Shown here: piece by piece, positions 8,082 through 17,357 of the stretch | How the letters are laid out: each line of letters opens with the position of its first letter | Position numbering within the stretch: the first letter of the stretch is position 1 | NCBI RefSeq assembly: GCF_003323735.1 | Contig: NZ_QOIM01000049.1 | Location: forward strand, 1-64,000 | Direction of reading: 5' to 3' | Origin: Streptomyces reniochalinae | GTDB lineage: Bacteria; Actinomycetota; Actinomycetes; Streptomycetales; Streptomycetaceae | DNA: 64,000 nt | Translations under genes and position numbers: made by a program | The notes under the pieces: model-generated | The model's input: only the letters and a program-made list of their open reading frames with translations | What the model was told of the DNA's origin: nothing | The model's database searches: none

Positions 8082-9923
8082 GTGAAACTGGAGAGTACCG
8101 CAGCGCGAAGCACCACGGAGACTTCCGTGCACGACGGACGGACCACGCCGGTGTGTGAGTTGGTGGAGGCGCGCGTGGCGTTGGTGCCTGATGCGGTGGC
8201 GGTGGTGTGTGGTGGGGAGCGGTTGACGTATGGGGAGTTGAACGAGCGGGCGAATCGGTTGGCGCATTTCCTGATGGGGCGGGGTGTGGTGCGGGAGGAT
8301 TTGGTGGGGGTGTGTGTGGAGCGTGGGGTGGAGATGGTGGTGGCGTTGTTGGGGGCGTGGAAGGCGGGGGCGGCGTATGTGCCGATGGATCCGGATTATC
8401 CGCGGCAGCGTCTGGGGTTCATGGTGGGGGACACGGGGGCGTCTTTGGTGGTGACGCAGGGGCGGTTGCGGGGGCGTGTTGAGGGTTTGTGCTCGGATGT
8501 GGTGTGTGTCGATGAGGACTGGGAGCGCATTGCGGAGGAATCGGGGTCGGATCCGCTGCCGCAGGCGGGTCCTGGCGGTCTCGCGTATGTCATCTACACC
8601 TCCGGCTCGACCGGAACCCCCAAAGGCGTCATGGTCGAGCACGGGGCGCTGAGCGACCGCATCCAGACCATGCGGGAGTTCTACGGCATCGTCGCCGGCG
8701 ACCGCACCCTGCAGTTCGCGTCGACGTCCTTCGACGCGTCCTTCGAGCAGATTCTGCCCACGCTGCTGGCAGGCGGCACCTTGTTCGTGCGCCCTGCCGG
8801 CCCCTGGTCGCCTCGCCAGTTCATCGACGCGGTACGTGAAAACCGCCTGACCGTCGCGGAGTTGACCCCTTCGATGTGGGAGCAGGCCGTCGACCTGATT
8901 CGAGGCCAGGACGATCTCGGCAGCCAGTTCCGTCTCATGGTCCTCGGCGGGGAGCCGGTCCGCGCCGAGGCAGTGGCTGCCTGGTATGCGGTGTCGTCCA
9001 CCGACCTGATCAACACGTACGGGCCGACGGAGGCCACGATCACCGCCACAGCGGGCGCGCTGCACAAGGGGGAGGAGCGGGTCACGATCGGCCGGCCCAT
9101 CGCCCACACCGAGACCTTCGTGGTGGACGGGCAGGACAACGCTGTTCCGCCGGGGACCGCGGGCGAGCTGCTCATCGGCGGGGCCGGTCTCGCCCGCGGG
9201 TATCTCGGCCGGCCCGAGCTGACGGCGGAGCGATTCGTACCGCACCCGTTCTCGGACGACGCCGAGGCACGCGTGTACCGGAGCGGCGATCTGGTGCGCA
9301 TCCTGCCGGACGGAAGGCTGGAACATCTCGGGCGCCTGGACGACCAGATCAAGCTGCGCGGTCTGCGCATAGAGCTCGGGGAGATCGAAGCGGTTCTCAC
9401 CGGGCATCCCGATGTGAGGTCCGCGGTGGTCGTGGCGCGTGAGGACACGCCCCAGGACGTGCGCCTGGTCGGGTACTGCGTCCCCGCGGAAGGCAGCCGC
9501 CCCACCGCGGAGCTGCTGACGGCGCGGTGCCGCGAAGCCCTGCCTTCGTACATGGTTCCCGGCGCCCTGGTGATGGTCGACAGTCTGCCGCTCAACGCGG
9601 CGGGGAAGGTCGACCGCGCGAACCTGCCGGCGCCGGGGGCGTCGCCCGGCCCGGGTGGGCAACCAGCGACCGCCCCCCAGGAACCGCGGAGCGACACCGA
9701 GCGGTTGGTGGCGGAGATCTGGCAAGAGGTGCTGGGGATCGACGGCGTGGGCGCGCACGACAACTTCTTCGAGCTCGGCGGGCACTCTCTGCTGGCGACG
9801 CAGGTCGCCAACAAGATCGACCTTCTCACCGACGTCCAGATCGACCTCAAATTCTTCTTCCGGAACCCGACGGTGGCCGACCTCGCCCGCCACCTCCTCG
9901 ACCTCCTGCGGGAAGAGAGCTGA
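8082..9923 (+). CDS. NRPS, free-standing A-T module
   Basis: A 613-residue protein with only adenylation and carrier domains. The A domain runs from about residue 24 to 520 (core YTSGSTGTPKGV near 171; RSGDLVR and GRLDDQIKLRGLRIE late; catalytic Lys in NAAGKVDR). The T domain has FFELGGHSLLATQ near 562. Pocket residues read by eye are D-A-E-E-V-G-T-I-T-(K). Acidic residues at the second-shell positions suggest a basic or amino-bearing substrate (Lys, Orn or diaminopropionate class), not secure. The GTG start has AGGAAAGG 9 bp upstream; an in-frame TTG lies 6 bp before it. With no C or TE domain it must work with partners, most likely as acceptor for the orphan C domain at the end of the third NRPS. 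Confidence 0.9.
   Translation: MKLESTAARSTTETSVHDGRTTPVCELVEARVALVPDAVAVVCGGERLTYGELNERANRLAHFLMGRGVVREDLVGVCVERGVEMVVALLGAWKAGAAYVPMDPDYPRQRLGFMVGDTGASLVVTQGRLRGRVEGLCSDVVCVDEDWERIAEESGSDPLPQAGPGGLAYVIYTSGSTGTPKGVMVEHGALSDRIQTMREFYGIVAGDRTLQFASTSFDASFEQILPTLLAGGTLFVRPAGPWSPRQFIDAVRENRLTVAELTPSMWEQAVDLIRGQDDLGSQFRLMVLGGEPVRAEAVAAWYAVSSTDLINTYGPTEATITATAGALHKGEERVTIGRPIAHTETFVVDGQDNAVPPGTAGELLIGGAGLARGYLGRPELTAERFVPHPFSDDAEARVYRSGDLVRILPDGRLEHLGRLDDQIKLRGLRIELGEIEAVLTGHPDVRSAVVVAREDTPQDVRLVGYCVPAEGSRPTAELLTARCREALPSYMVPGALVMVDSLPLNAAGKVDRANLPAPGASPGPGGQPATAPQEPRSDTERLVAEIWQEVLGIDGVGAHDNFFELGGHSLLATQVANKIDLLTDVQIDLKFFFRNPTVADLARHLLDLLREES
8151..8642 (+). repeat. A-domain N-terminal cassette, copy 1
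   Basis: 492 bp that match 11471-11962 at all but three positions. It runs from VCELVEARVAL to the A3 core PKGVMVEH and stops exactly before the pocket region. Codon use (GTG, TTG, CGT, GGG) differs from the C-ending codons of surrounding DNA. Confidence 0.9.
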
Positions 9924-9931
9924 GTGACCAC

Positions 9932-12900
9932 ATGACTTCGCGCAGCAACGCGTCGGACACCCGGACCCCGGCGTCCGAGGGGCCGGACCAGGGCCTCGAA
10001 GCCCGTCTCTTCGCACGTATCGAGCAGAAGTCGAAGCAGAAGTCACACGCCATTCGGCCTCGCGATCGTGACCCCGACGACGGCCTCCCCCTGTCGTTCG
10101 CGCAGCGTCGCCTGTGGTTCCTCGATCAGCTGTACCCCGGCAGGGCCGAGTACGTCATCCCGTTCGGCCTGCGTCTTCGAGGGCGGCTGGATCGGGCCTG
10201 TCTCGACTCCGCGCTCTCCGGCCTCGTGGAACGGCACGAGGCGTTGCGGACACGCTTCGCGCTGGCCGCTGACGGTGAGCCCCGGCAGGTGATCACCGAC
10301 CCACCCCGAGTGAAGGCCACCGTCGTCGACCTGTCCGCTCACGCGGAGGGTGACCACCGCGAGCAAGCCGTGCGCAAGGCCGTGGCGGCAGAGAGCCGGA
10401 GGCCGTTCGACCTGGCTTCCGGCCCGCTCCTGCGCGCCCTCGTCCTCGAGCTGGCCTGGGACGAACACCTGTTGTTGGTCACCGTTCACCACATCGCGGC
10501 GGACGGCTGGTCCCTCAACATCCTCGCCGACGAGCTCCAGCGTCTCTACGCGGCCGCCCTGGCCGGCACCGGAAGCGGGCTGCCGGAACCCGTCGCCCAG
10601 TACGCGGACTTCGCCCTGTGGCAGCGGGACCAGCTGACGGGCACCACGCTCGATCGGCACCTGGAGTTTTGGCGGGATCGACTGGCCGGTATGGAGGCAC
10701 TGGAGCTCCCGACCGACCGGCCTCGCCCCACGAACCGCTCCGGTGCGAGCAGCACACTGGACTTCTCGGTCCCGCCGCACGTCGCGGACGGTCTACGTGC
10801 TGTCGCGGCCGGGCGCGGAGCCTCGCTGTTCATGGTGGCTCTCGCTGCTTTCCAGGTGACACTCTCCCGCTGGACCGGTCAGCGGGAAGTCGCCGTCGGA
10901 GCCCCGATCGCAGGGCGTAACAGGGCCGAGATCGAAGACATGGTGGGTTTCTTCGTCAACACCCTGGTGATGCGCGGCGAGGTCAACGATGAGGCGACCT
11001 TCGGCGACCTGGTGGAGCGGGTACGCGACTACTGTCTGGACGCCTACGCGCACCAGGACATGCCCTTCGAGCGCATCGTTGAGGACCTGGCCCCTGAACG
11101 CGACCTCGCACGCAGTCCGCTGGTCCAAGTGATGTTCGCCCTGCAAAACGTGCGCGAGACCGAGTGGCAGCTGCCCGGTCTGGAGGCCGAGGCGTTCGAC
11201 GTCGAGTCGCGGGAGTCACAGTTCGACCTCTGGTGCTTCCTGTCGGAGACATCGGACGGCGGACTCGACGGCCAGCTCCGCTACTCCTGCGAACTGTTCG
11301 ACAGGGAGACCGTCGAACGCCTTGCCGCCTCCTTCACCGCGGCGCTGACCACCGGGGCGTTCGACCCCGCAGCGCGGACAAGCACCTGGGACCTGCTGGG
11401 CGTCGAGGAACGGCGACGTCTGCTGACGGAGTTCAACGACACGCGTGTCCCGTACGCGGACGACATCACGGTGTGTGAGTTGGTGGAGGCGCGTGTGGCG
11501 TTGGTGCCTGATGCGGTGGCGGTGGTGTGTGGTGGGGAGCGGTTGACGTATGGGGAGTTGAACGAGCGGGCGAATCGGTTGGCGCATTTCCTGATGGGGC
11601 GGGGTGTGGTGCGGGAGGATTTGGTGGGGGTGTGTGTGGAGCGTGGGGTGGAGATGGTGGTGGCGTTGTTGGGGGTGTGGAAGGCGGGGGCGGCGTATGT
11701 GCCGATGGATCCGGATTATCCGCGGCAGCGTCTGGGGTTCATGGTGGGGGACACGGGGGCGTCTTTGGTGGTGACGCAGGGGCGGTTGCGGGGGCGTGTT
11801 GAGGGTTTGTGCTCGGATGTGGTGTGTGTCGATGAGGACTGGGAGCGCATTGCGAAGGAATCGGGGTCGGATCCGCTGCCGCAGGCGGGTCCTGGCGGTC
11901 TCGCGTATGTCATCTACACCTCCGGCTCGACCGGAACCCCCAAAGGCGTCATGGTCGAGCACAGGTCCGTGTGCCGCCTCGTCGACAACAACCCGTTCGC
12001 CGAGATCACTCCGGACGACGTCGTCGCCCAGACGTGCAACTTCTGCTTCGACGTCTTCACCTTCGAATGCTGGGGAGCGCTCACCTCGGGTGCCGCCTTG
12101 GCGGTCGTGAGCAAGAACGCCCTGATAGACACCGCGCTGCTGAAGCGGGAGATCGACGCGGCCGGGGTGTCGGTGCTGTGGTTGACGGCGCCGTTGTTCA
12201 ATCAGCACTTGCGGGAGTGTCCGGATCTGGTGGCCGGGTTGCGGACGGTGATGTATGGCGGTGAGGCGGTGGACCGGTCGGTCGCTGACGAGCTGATGGC
12301 CGGGCCGTGGGCACCCGAGGCACTGATCAACGGATACGGCCCGACCGAGGCGACGGTGTTCGCTGCGACGTACCGTGTGCGACCGGATGGGCCGGCGACG
12401 GCGCAGATGCCGATCGGGCGCCCCATCGCCAACACGGAGCTGTTGGTGATGGATGGTGGGGGTGGGTTGTGTCCGTTGGGTGCGCTGGGGGAGTTGTGGA
12501 TCGGTGGTCCTGGGGTGGCGCGGGGGTATTGGGCTCGTCCGGGGTTGACGGCTGAGCGGTTCGTGCCGCATCCGTTTTCTGCTGAGCCGGGGGCGCGGGT
12601 GTATCGCACGGGGGATCTGGTGCGGTGGCGTGGTGGTGGTGAGCTGGAGTTTCTTGGGCGTCTTGATGATCAGGTCAAGGTGCGTGGGCTGCGGATCGAG
12701 CTGGGGGAGATCGAGTCGGTTCTGGTCGGGCATGCGGGTGTGGCTTCGGCTGTGGTGATGGTGCGGGAGGACGGGCCGGGGGGTAAGTATCTGGCGGCGT
12801 ACTGTGTGCCGGACTCGGCTGGTGGGGTGTGGGACGAGGCGGATGTGCTGGCCTGGTGTCGTGCGGGTCTGCCGTCTTATATGGTGCCCAGCGCGTTGGT

Positions 12901-15900
12901 CGTCTTGGACGCGCTGCCGTTGACGCCCAATGGCAAGGTCGCCAAGAAGCAGTTGCCGGCCCCGGAGGTGTCCGGGAGCCGGGGTGCGTATGTGGCGCCG
13001 CGTACCGGTACGGAGAAGGCCATCGCGCGGGTGTGGCGAGAAGTCCTCCACCTCGACCAGGTCGGCGTCCACGACAACTTCTTCGACCTCGGCGGACACT
13101 CACTCATGGCGACCGCCGCGACGAACAGGATCGCTGAGGCACTGCGGACCGATCTTCCGGTTCGCGTCCTGTTCGAGGCACCCACCGTCGCCGAGCTCGC
13201 CGTGCACCTCGACGGCCGTAGCAACCTCGTGCCGCCGCTGAAACCGCGCGCAGGGGAGGGGCCCGCACCGCTGTCCTTCGCCCAGCGACGCCTGTGGTTC
13301 CTCGACCAACTGGAGCCCGACAGCGCCGAGTACGTGATCCCGTTCGGCTTCCGGGTCCGCGGTTTTTTGGACACGGCGGCGCTCGAGACGGCCTTCACGG
13401 GCCTCGTGGAACGGCACGAGGCACTACGGACCCGTTTCGTGGTCGACGCGACGGGTGAGCCGCGACAGGTGGTGGACGAGGCCGGACCCCTCCACATGAC
13501 CAGGCGGGACGTCAGAGACCTGGACGGCGCGTCGGAACGAGCAGACCGCGCCCGCACCCTCGCCGACACGGAAGCGATGCGCCCCTTCAAGCTGGACGAG
13601 GGACACCTCGTGCGGGTCCTGCTGATCCAGCTGGCCGACGACGACTACCAGCTCCTCGTCACCATGCACCACATCGTCTCCGACGGCTGGTCGGTGGGCA
13701 TCGTGACCGAGGAACTGCGCGAACTGTACGCGGCCGCACTCGAAAGAAGGCAGCCCACACTCCCCGCTGTCCCCGTCCAGTACGCGGATTTCGCACAGTG
13801 GCAAGGCGAGGTGCTCACCGAGGAACGCGTCGAGAACCACCTGAACTTCTGGCGGGACAAACTCGCCGCACTCGAGCCGCAGGCGATGCCCACCGACTGG
13901 CCTCGTCCGCACACCCCGTCCCGCACCGGTGCCTCGCGGGACTTCTCCGTCCCCGCCGACCTCGTCTATGGCCTGCGGACTCTCGCCTCGGAGCACGGCG
14001 CCTCGCTCTACATGGTCGTCCTCGCGGCCTTTCAGGTCCTGTTGTCGCGGTGGAGTGGCCAGCACGACGTCTGCGTGGGCAGCCCTGTCGCGGGCCGCAA
14101 CCGCCCGGAAGTCGAGCGCGTCATCGGATTCTTCGTCAACACCCTGCCGATGCGTGCCGACCTCAGCGGCGACCCCACGTTCCACGAGCTGCTCGGCCAG
14201 GTCCGGGAGACCGCGATGCAGGCCTACGCCCACCAGGACCTGCCGTTCGAGCGGCTGGTCGAGGAAGTCGCACCCGAACGGGACATGAGCCGCAACCCGC
14301 TCTTCCAGAGCGTCCTCGCTCTGCAGAACGTCCCCGGCGGCCCCTGGTCCCTGCCCGGCGTGGACGTCGCTCCCATGGAGGTGCAGGAGGCGATACCGAG
14401 CTTCGACCTGGTGTTCTTCCTGGAGGAGGGGCAGAAAGGCGAGCTGCGGGGACGAGCACTGTACGCGGTGGACCTCTTCGAGGAGGCGACCGTCACACGG
14501 CTCACGGAGCACTTCTGCGCCCTGCTGCGTAGCGTCTGCGAGAACCCGCACACCTCCGTGGCGAGCATCCCCCTCGGTTCCGCCCTTGAACGGCGTCGCC
14601 TGCTGACCGAGTTCAACGACACGCGAGCCCCGTTCTCGGACGACACCACGGTGTCCGAGCTGGTGGAGGCGCGCGCCGCGCAGGCGCCCGACGCGGTGGC
14701 CGTGGTCAGCGGTCAGAACCGGATGACCTACGCGCAGATGAACGCTCGGGCCAACCAACTGGCGCACCACTTGAGGGAACGCGGCATCGGCCGCGGTGAG
14801 TGGGTCGCCGTCTGCCTGCCACCCGGCCCCGAACTGGTCGTGACCCTGCTCGGCACGCTGAAGGCGGGAGCGGCCTACGTGTGCCTGCACCCGGACTATC
14901 CGCGGCAACGGCTCGAGTTCATGGTGCGGGACATGAGCGCCCGGCTGATCCTCACCGAGGCGCGGTTGCGGGACCGCCTCGTGGGCCTGTGCGAGGAGCT
15001 TCTGCTCGTCGACGAGGACTGGGCACGGATCGCCGAAAGGCCGGCGCACGACACGCGCAACCCGCGGCCACGAGCCGGCGCCGGGGACTTGATGCACATG
15101 GTCTACACCTCCGGCTCGACCGGCACCCCCAAGGGCGTGATGATCGAGCACAGGTCCGTATGCCGCCTCATCGGGAGCACACCGTTCAACGGCCTCACAG
15201 CCGCGGACAACGTGGCCATGCATTCGAACCCGTCCTGGGACGCCCTCACGCTGGAAGTCTGGCCGGCACTCGCGGCAGGCGCGACCCTCGTCGTGCTGCC
15301 GGCGGACAGCGTGTTGCACGCCGAGCACCTGCGGTCGACCGTCCGCAGTGCCGGGGTGTCGGTGCTGTGGTTGACGGCGCCGTTGTTCAATCAGCACTTG
15401 CGGGAGTGTCCGGATCTGGTGGCCGGGTTGCGGACGGTGATGTATGGCGGTGAGGCGGTGGACCGGTCGGTCGCCGACGAGCTGATGGCCGGGCCGTGGG
15501 CACCCGAGCAGCTCTTCCACGCGTACGGCCCGACGGAGACGACGGTGTTCGCTTCGACCTATCGCGTGCGCCCAGGCGGGCCGGCGACGGCGCACATGCC
15601 GGTCGGAGGACCCATCGCGAACACCGAATTCCTGGTGATGGATGGTGGGGGTGGGTTGTGTCCGTTGGGTGCGCCGGGGGAGTTGTGGATCGGTGGTCCT
15701 GGGGTGGCGCGGGGGTATTGGGCTCGTCCGGGGTTGACGGCTGAGCGGTTCGTGCCGCATCCGTTTTCTGCTGAGCCGGGGGCGCGGGTGTATCGCACGG
15801 GGGACCTGGTGCGGTGGCGTGGTGGTGGTGAGCTGGAGTTTCTTGGGCGTCTTGATGATCAGGTCAAGGTGCGTGGGCTGCGGATCGAGCTGGGGGAGAT

Positions 15901-17248
15901 CGAGTCGGTTCTGGTCGGGCATGCGGGTGTGGCTTCGGCTGTGGTGATGGTGCGGGAGGACGGGCCGGGGGGTAAGTATCTGGCGGCGTACTGTGTGCCG
16001 GACTCGGCTGGTGGGGTGTGGGACGAGGCGGATGTGCTGGCCTGGTGTCGTGCGGGTCTGCCGTCTTATATGGTGCCCAGCGCGTTGGTCGTCTTGGACG
16101 CGCTGCCGTTGACGCCCAATGGCAAGGTCGCCAAGAAGCAGTTGCCGGCCCCGGAGGTGTCCGGGAGCCGGGGTGCGTATGTGGCGCCGCGTACCGGTAC
16201 GGAGAAGGCCATCGCGCGGGTGTGGCGAGAAGTCCTCCACCTCGACCAGGTCGGCGTCCACGACAACTTCTTCGACCTCGGCGGACACTCGCTACGCGCT
16301 GCCCGTCTCGCCTCCCGTCTGCACCGGAGCGGGATCGAGGTGTCGGTACGGCAGGTCATGGAGCACCAGACCATTGCCGAAACCGCTCGCATGGCCGAGG
16401 AGAACACCGACACCGCGGCCCGTCGCTCCCTCATCTACGAGCTGTCCCCACCGTCCGGGCATGCGGCCGACCGGACGCTTCTCTTCTGTGTCCATCCCAG
16501 CGGCGGAAGCGCACGCTGGTACACCGACCTGGCCGCTGCGCTGGCGGACACCCACCGCACCTACGGAATCCAGGCCGCGGGAATGGAGTCCCACGAGACG
16601 CCGCTGACGAGCATCACGGACATGGCCGAGCGCTACTGGAAGGAGATCAAGTCCGTACAGCCACAAGGCCCCTACCACCTTCTCGGCTGGTCCCTGGGCG
16701 GCGTGATCGCTCACGAAATGGCACGTCAAGCCGCCGACGAGATGGACGTGCTCTTCCTCGTGGAGCCGCCCGTCCTCAGCACGCACGTCCGCGAGCGGCT
16801 CGCCGCGTACACCGAGGGGTATGAGCGGGCGCACGCGCTGTGGACGGAGGGACACGCCGCGCGGGGAGCGGCCAGGGAACGGGCCGAGCGTGCGCTGCTC
16901 GACGTGGCGAGCTACCTGGAGATCCCGCTGGAGTCGGTCAATCTCGACGACTGGCTCCCCTTCCGGACACTCGGACTCCTCATCGAGGCCATGCTCGCCT
17001 ACGAACCGGTCACTTCACCGGCCCCGGCACTCCTGATCACCAGCGACGAAGTCCGCTCGGCCGGCTCCGAGTCCAACGTCACCAACGGCACGAGCGAGGA
17101 GTACTTGTCCTATTGGCGCGCTGCGTACACCCGTGACATCGCGACTGCCGAAACCGCCGGACGTCACCTCGACATGATGACGACGCAGAAAGCAGTCGAC
17201 ACCATCGCCTCGCATATTCGTCGTGCGTCCGCCCACCGGGCTCAATGA
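9932..17248 (+). CDS. NRPS, C-A-T-C-A-T-TE (two Val-type modules and release)
   Basis: A 2438-residue terminal synthetase. Order: C (SFAQRRLWFLDQL near residue 55, HHIAADGW near 185); A (about 513-1010, pocket D-V-F-W-M-G-G-V-F-K); T (FFDLGGHS near 1049); C (HHIVSDGW near 1245); A (about 1573-2070, pocket D-A-L-W-M-G-A-V-F-K); T (FFDLGGHS near 2112); thioesterase (about 2170-2435). Both pockets resemble the Val code family (DAFWIGGTFK / DALWMGGTFK). The thioesterase has GWSLGG with Ser 2254 and a late GRHLDMM His 2412, but Glu 2278 where Asp is usual. Both C domains have the LCL-type first motif. The ATG starts 8 bp after the previous stop, behind GGAAGAGAG. Large parts of its two A domains are nearly identical DNA. 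Confidence 0.95.
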   Translation: MTSRSNASDTRTPASEGPDQGLEARLFARIEQKSKQKSHAIRPRDRDPDDGLPLSFAQRRLWFLDQLYPGRAEYVIPFGLRLRGRLDRACLDSALSGLVERHEALRTRFALAADGEPRQVITDPPRVKATVVDLSAHAEGDHREQAVRKAVAAESRRPFDLASGPLLRALVLELAWDEHLLLVTVHHIAADGWSLNILADELQRLYAAALAGTGSGLPEPVAQYADFALWQRDQLTGTTLDRHLEFWRDRLAGMEALELPTDRPRPTNRSGASSTLDFSVPPHVADGLRAVAAGRGASLFMVALAAFQVTLSRWTGQREVAVGAPIAGRNRAEIEDMVGFFVNTLVMRGEVNDEATFGDLVERVRDYCLDAYAHQDMPFERIVEDLAPERDLARSPLVQVMFALQNVRETEWQLPGLEAEAFDVESRESQFDLWCFLSETSDGGLDGQLRYSCELFDRETVERLAASFTAALTTGAFDPAARTSTWDLLGVEERRRLLTEFNDTRVPYADDITVCELVEARVALVPDAVAVVCGGERLTYGELNERANRLAHFLMGRGVVREDLVGVCVERGVEMVVALLGVWKAGAAYVPMDPDYPRQRLGFMVGDTGASLVVTQGRLRGRVEGLCSDVVCVDEDWERIAKESGSDPLPQAGPGGLAYVIYTSGSTGTPKGVMVEHRSVCRLVDNNPFAEITPDDVVAQTCNFCFDVFTFECWGALTSGAALAVVSKNALIDTALLKREIDAAGVSVLWLTAPLFNQHLRECPDLVAGLRTVMYGGEAVDRSVADELMAGPWAPEALINGYGPTEATVFAATYRVRPDGPATAQMPIGRPIANTELLVMDGGGGLCPLGALGELWIGGPGVARGYWARPGLTAERFVPHPFSAEPGARVYRTGDLVRWRGGGELEFLGRLDDQVKVRGLRIELGEIESVLVGHAGVASAVVMVREDGPGGKYLAAYCVPDSAGGVWDEADVLAWCRAGLPSYMVPSALVVLDALPLTPNGKVAKKQLPAPEVSGSRGAYVAPRTGTEKAIARVWREVLHLDQVGVHDNFFDLGGHSLMATAATNRIAEALRTDLPVRVLFEAPTVAELAVHLDGRSNLVPPLKPRAGEGPAPLSFAQRRLWFLDQLEPDSAEYVIPFGFRVRGFLDTAALETAFTGLVERHEALRTRFVVDATGEPRQVVDEAGPLHMTRRDVRDLDGASERADRARTLADTEAMRPFKLDEGHLVRVLLIQLADDDYQLLVTMHHIVSDGWSVGIVTEELRELYAAALERRQPTLPAVPVQYADFAQWQGEVLTEERVENHLNFWRDKLAALEPQAMPTDWPRPHTPSRTGASRDFSVPADLVYGLRTLASEHGASLYMVVLAAFQVLLSRWSGQHDVCVGSPVAGRNRPEVERVIGFFVNTLPMRADLSGDPTFHELLGQVRETAMQAYAHQDLPFERLVEEVAPERDMSRNPLFQSVLALQNVPGGPWSLPGVDVAPMEVQEAIPSFDLVFFLEEGQKGELRGRALYAVDLFEEATVTRLTEHFCALLRSVCENPHTSVASIPLGSALERRRLLTEFNDTRAPFSDDTTVSELVEARAAQAPDAVAVVSGQNRMTYAQMNARANQLAHHLRERGIGRGEWVAVCLPPGPELVVTLLGTLKAGAAYVCLHPDYPRQRLEFMVRDMSARLILTEARLRDRLVGLCEELLLVDEDWARIAERPAHDTRNPRPRAGAGDLMHMVYTSGSTGTPKGVMIEHRSVCRLIGSTPFNGLTAADNVAMHSNPSWDALTLEVWPALAAGATLVVLPADSVLHAEHLRSTVRSAGVSVLWLTAPLFNQHLRECPDLVAGLRTVMYGGEAVDRSVADELMAGPWAPEQLFHAYGPTETTVFASTYRVRPGGPATAHMPVGGPIANTEFLVMDGGGGLCPLGAPGELWIGGPGVARGYWARPGLTAERFVPHPFSAEPGARVYRTGDLVRWRGGGELEFLGRLDDQVKVRGLRIELGEIESVLVGHAGVASAVVMVREDGPGGKYLAAYCVPDSAGGVWDEADVLAWCRAGLPSYMVPSALVVLDALPLTPNGKVAKKQLPAPEVSGSRGAYVAPRTGTEKAIARVWREVLHLDQVGVHDNFFDLGGHSLRAARLASRLHRSGIEVSVRQVMEHQTIAETARMAEENTDTAARRSLIYELSPPSGHAADRTLLFCVHPSGGSARWYTDLAAALADTHRTYGIQAAGMESHETPLTSITDMAERYWKEIKSVQPQGPYHLLGWSLGGVIAHEMARQAADEMDVLFLVEPPVLSTHVRERLAAYTEGYERAHALWTEGHAARGAARERAERALLDVASYLEIPLESVNLDDWLPFRTLGLLIEAMLAYEPVTSPAPALLITSDEVRSAGSESNVTNGTSEEYLSYWRAAYTRDIATAETAGRHLDMMTTQKAVDTIASHIRRASAHRAQ
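11471..11962 (+). repeat. A-domain N-terminal cassette, copy 2
   Basis: Partner of 8151-8642 (offset 3320 bp, three mismatches). Lies in the first A domain of the second NRPS. Confidence 0.9.
12161..12319 (+). repeat. A-domain mid-pocket cassette, copy 1
   Basis: 159 bp, one mismatch against 15350-15508 (offset 3189 bp). Encodes the GVSVLWLTAPLFNQHL to GPWAPE segment, which contributes the pocket residues Trp, Met and Gly. Confidence 0.9.
12443..13101 (+). repeat. A-domain C-terminal plus T-domain cassette, copy 1
   Basis: 659 bp differing at about two positions from 15632-16290. Covers the A-domain C-terminal lid, the linker and the first half of the T domain, up to the codon for the phosphopantetheine Ser. 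Confidence 0.9.
15350..15508 (+). repeat. A-domain mid-pocket cassette, copy 2
   Basis: Partner of 12161-12319, in the second A domain of the same protein. Confidence 0.9.
15632..16290 (+). repeat. A-domain C-terminal plus T-domain cassette, copy 2
   Basis: Partner of 12443-13101. Identity ends abruptly in GGHS; beyond it the two T domains diverge (LMATAATN versus LRAARLAS). Confidence 0.9.
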
Positions 17249-17357
17249 CCGCACGCGCGACGCCACGAAAGCCCTGGCTCCTGAAAAGGCCGAGCACAGC
17301 AGCCCGCGTTCGATGCGTGACGTGGTTGCCGTGCGAGCGACAGAGGATTTGACAGGA

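Noticed and set aside
11216..16288. Very long minus-strand open frames opposite the NRPS genes
   Set aside because: They are Arg/His/Pro-rich mirror frames caused by high G+C in the coding strand; they match no family, while the plus strand has complete NRPS domains.
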